A stretch of DNA of 14,758 bases from NCBI GenBank assembly GCA_021300055.1, contig JAJTHU010000263.1, forward strand, positions 1 to 14,758, read 5' to 3'. A model generated the notes under the pieces. The model had not been told where the DNA came from. It saw only the letters and a list, made by a program, of their open reading frames with translations, and ran no database searches. Position 1 is the stretch's first letter. Each line of letters opens with the position of its first letter. Positions 14,543 through 14,758 of the stretch are shown here, piece by piece. The position numbers were made by a program, and so were the translations under genes. Source of the DNA: Nitrosomonadaceae bacterium. GTDB lineage: Bacteria > Pseudomonadota > Gammaproteobacteria > Burkholderiales > Usitatibacteraceae.

Positions 14543-14718
14543 GTGGGGTACAGTGCGGCGAGCTTGCGATGGAAGAAGAGCGCAGAATAGGCTCCGCCGC
14601 GCACCGCAAATCGTGAGAAAAGCGGCACGAATGAGGCGCAACTCGCGTGATTGAGCACGTCGTCCTTGGTTAAGACGGCCCCGCAGCTGGGCGCGACGTA
14701 GGCGTAACGGATGGTGCA
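14539..14718 (-). CDS. C-terminal part of an unrecognised gene, frame broken upstream
   Basis: In the frame ending at TGA 14541-14539 there are 59 open codons with strong GC preference at third positions. They include RYAYVAPSCGAVLTKDD, later SCASFVPLFSRFAVRGG and the ending FFHRKLAALYPT. The end overlaps the next gene's ATG by ATGA. No ATG lies in this stretch; GTG 14658 is a possible start with AAGGA nearby, but the coding signal continues upstream of it. Just above are in-frame TGAs at 14721-14719 and 14745-14743. The next frame upstream instead reads MLLTRPYQQLLMHHPLR from the edge. A one-base frameshift near 14700-14715 would join them. It may be a real frameshift, a sequencing error, or a short gene with an unusual start. 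Confidence 0.4.
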   Translation of the reverse strand, partial: CTIRYAYVAPSCGAVLTKDDVLNHASCASFVPLFSRFAVRGGAYSALFFHRKLAALYPT

Positions 14719-14758
14719 TCAACAACTGCTGATAGGGCCGAGTCAACAACATGAACAA

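Noticed and set aside
14291..14758. 155-codon version of the small helical protein reaching the window edge
   Set aside because: The first 72 codons show poor third-position GC bias and an Arg-rich reading, while another frame over the same bases looks coding and ends in an ATGA overlap at 14542.

Overview
The window looks like chromosomal DNA of a free-living Gram-negative bacterium, most likely a gamma- or betaproteobacterium (Pseudomonadota). GC is fairly high, third codon positions are GC-rich, ATG and GTG starts are mixed, and the families (Spinster-like MFS, UPF0145/YbjQ, NemA-type Old Yellow Enzyme, BcsZ-type GH8, LysR, DUF4386, DUF2891) fit that group. No tRNA, rRNA, CRISPR array, integrase, transposase or phage gene is visible. 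TAG, TGA and TAA all serve as ordinary stops.

Layout. (1) 1-1850, plus: the end of a DUF3616-like gene overlaps a Spinster-type MFS transporter by 8 nt, and a weak terminator hairpin follows. (2) 1989-3968, minus: two UPF0145/YbjQ paralogues and a membrane-anchored M48 metalloprotease form a tight operon. Just past the protease lies a broken C-terminal stub of a CorA/ZntB-type metal transporter. (3) 3969-4371: about 340 bp without a convincing gene, then a perfect hairpin terminator. (4) 4372-5460, minus: an Old Yellow Enzyme with a candidate promoter and operator. (5) 5702-6865, plus: a BcsZ-like GH8 endoglucanase split by an in-frame amber codon. (6) 6936-7772, minus: an alanine-rich protein with two membrane segments and 11-residue repeats. 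(7) 8045-11086: a LysR regulator diverges from an NAD(P)-binding epimerase-like gene and a DUF4386 membrane protein. A palindrome lies over the LysR promoter. (8) 11107-14758, minus: an S33 alpha/beta hydrolase, an unrecognised beta-rich protein and a DUF2891 protein form an operon. A small helical protein lies upstream, joined by an ATGA overlap to a gene that runs toward the window edge.

How the genes may work together. The LysR/epimerase/DUF4386 block reads as a regulator with its divergent target operon. The UPF0145 pair with M48 reads as an envelope-associated unit. S33, the beta-rich protein and DUF2891 are probably co-expressed, but their shared job cannot be read from sequence. I see no clear multi-gene novel system. 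The strongest oddities are the amber-interrupted GH8 gene, the 11-mer repeat protein, the CorA stub and the broken reading frame at the right edge.
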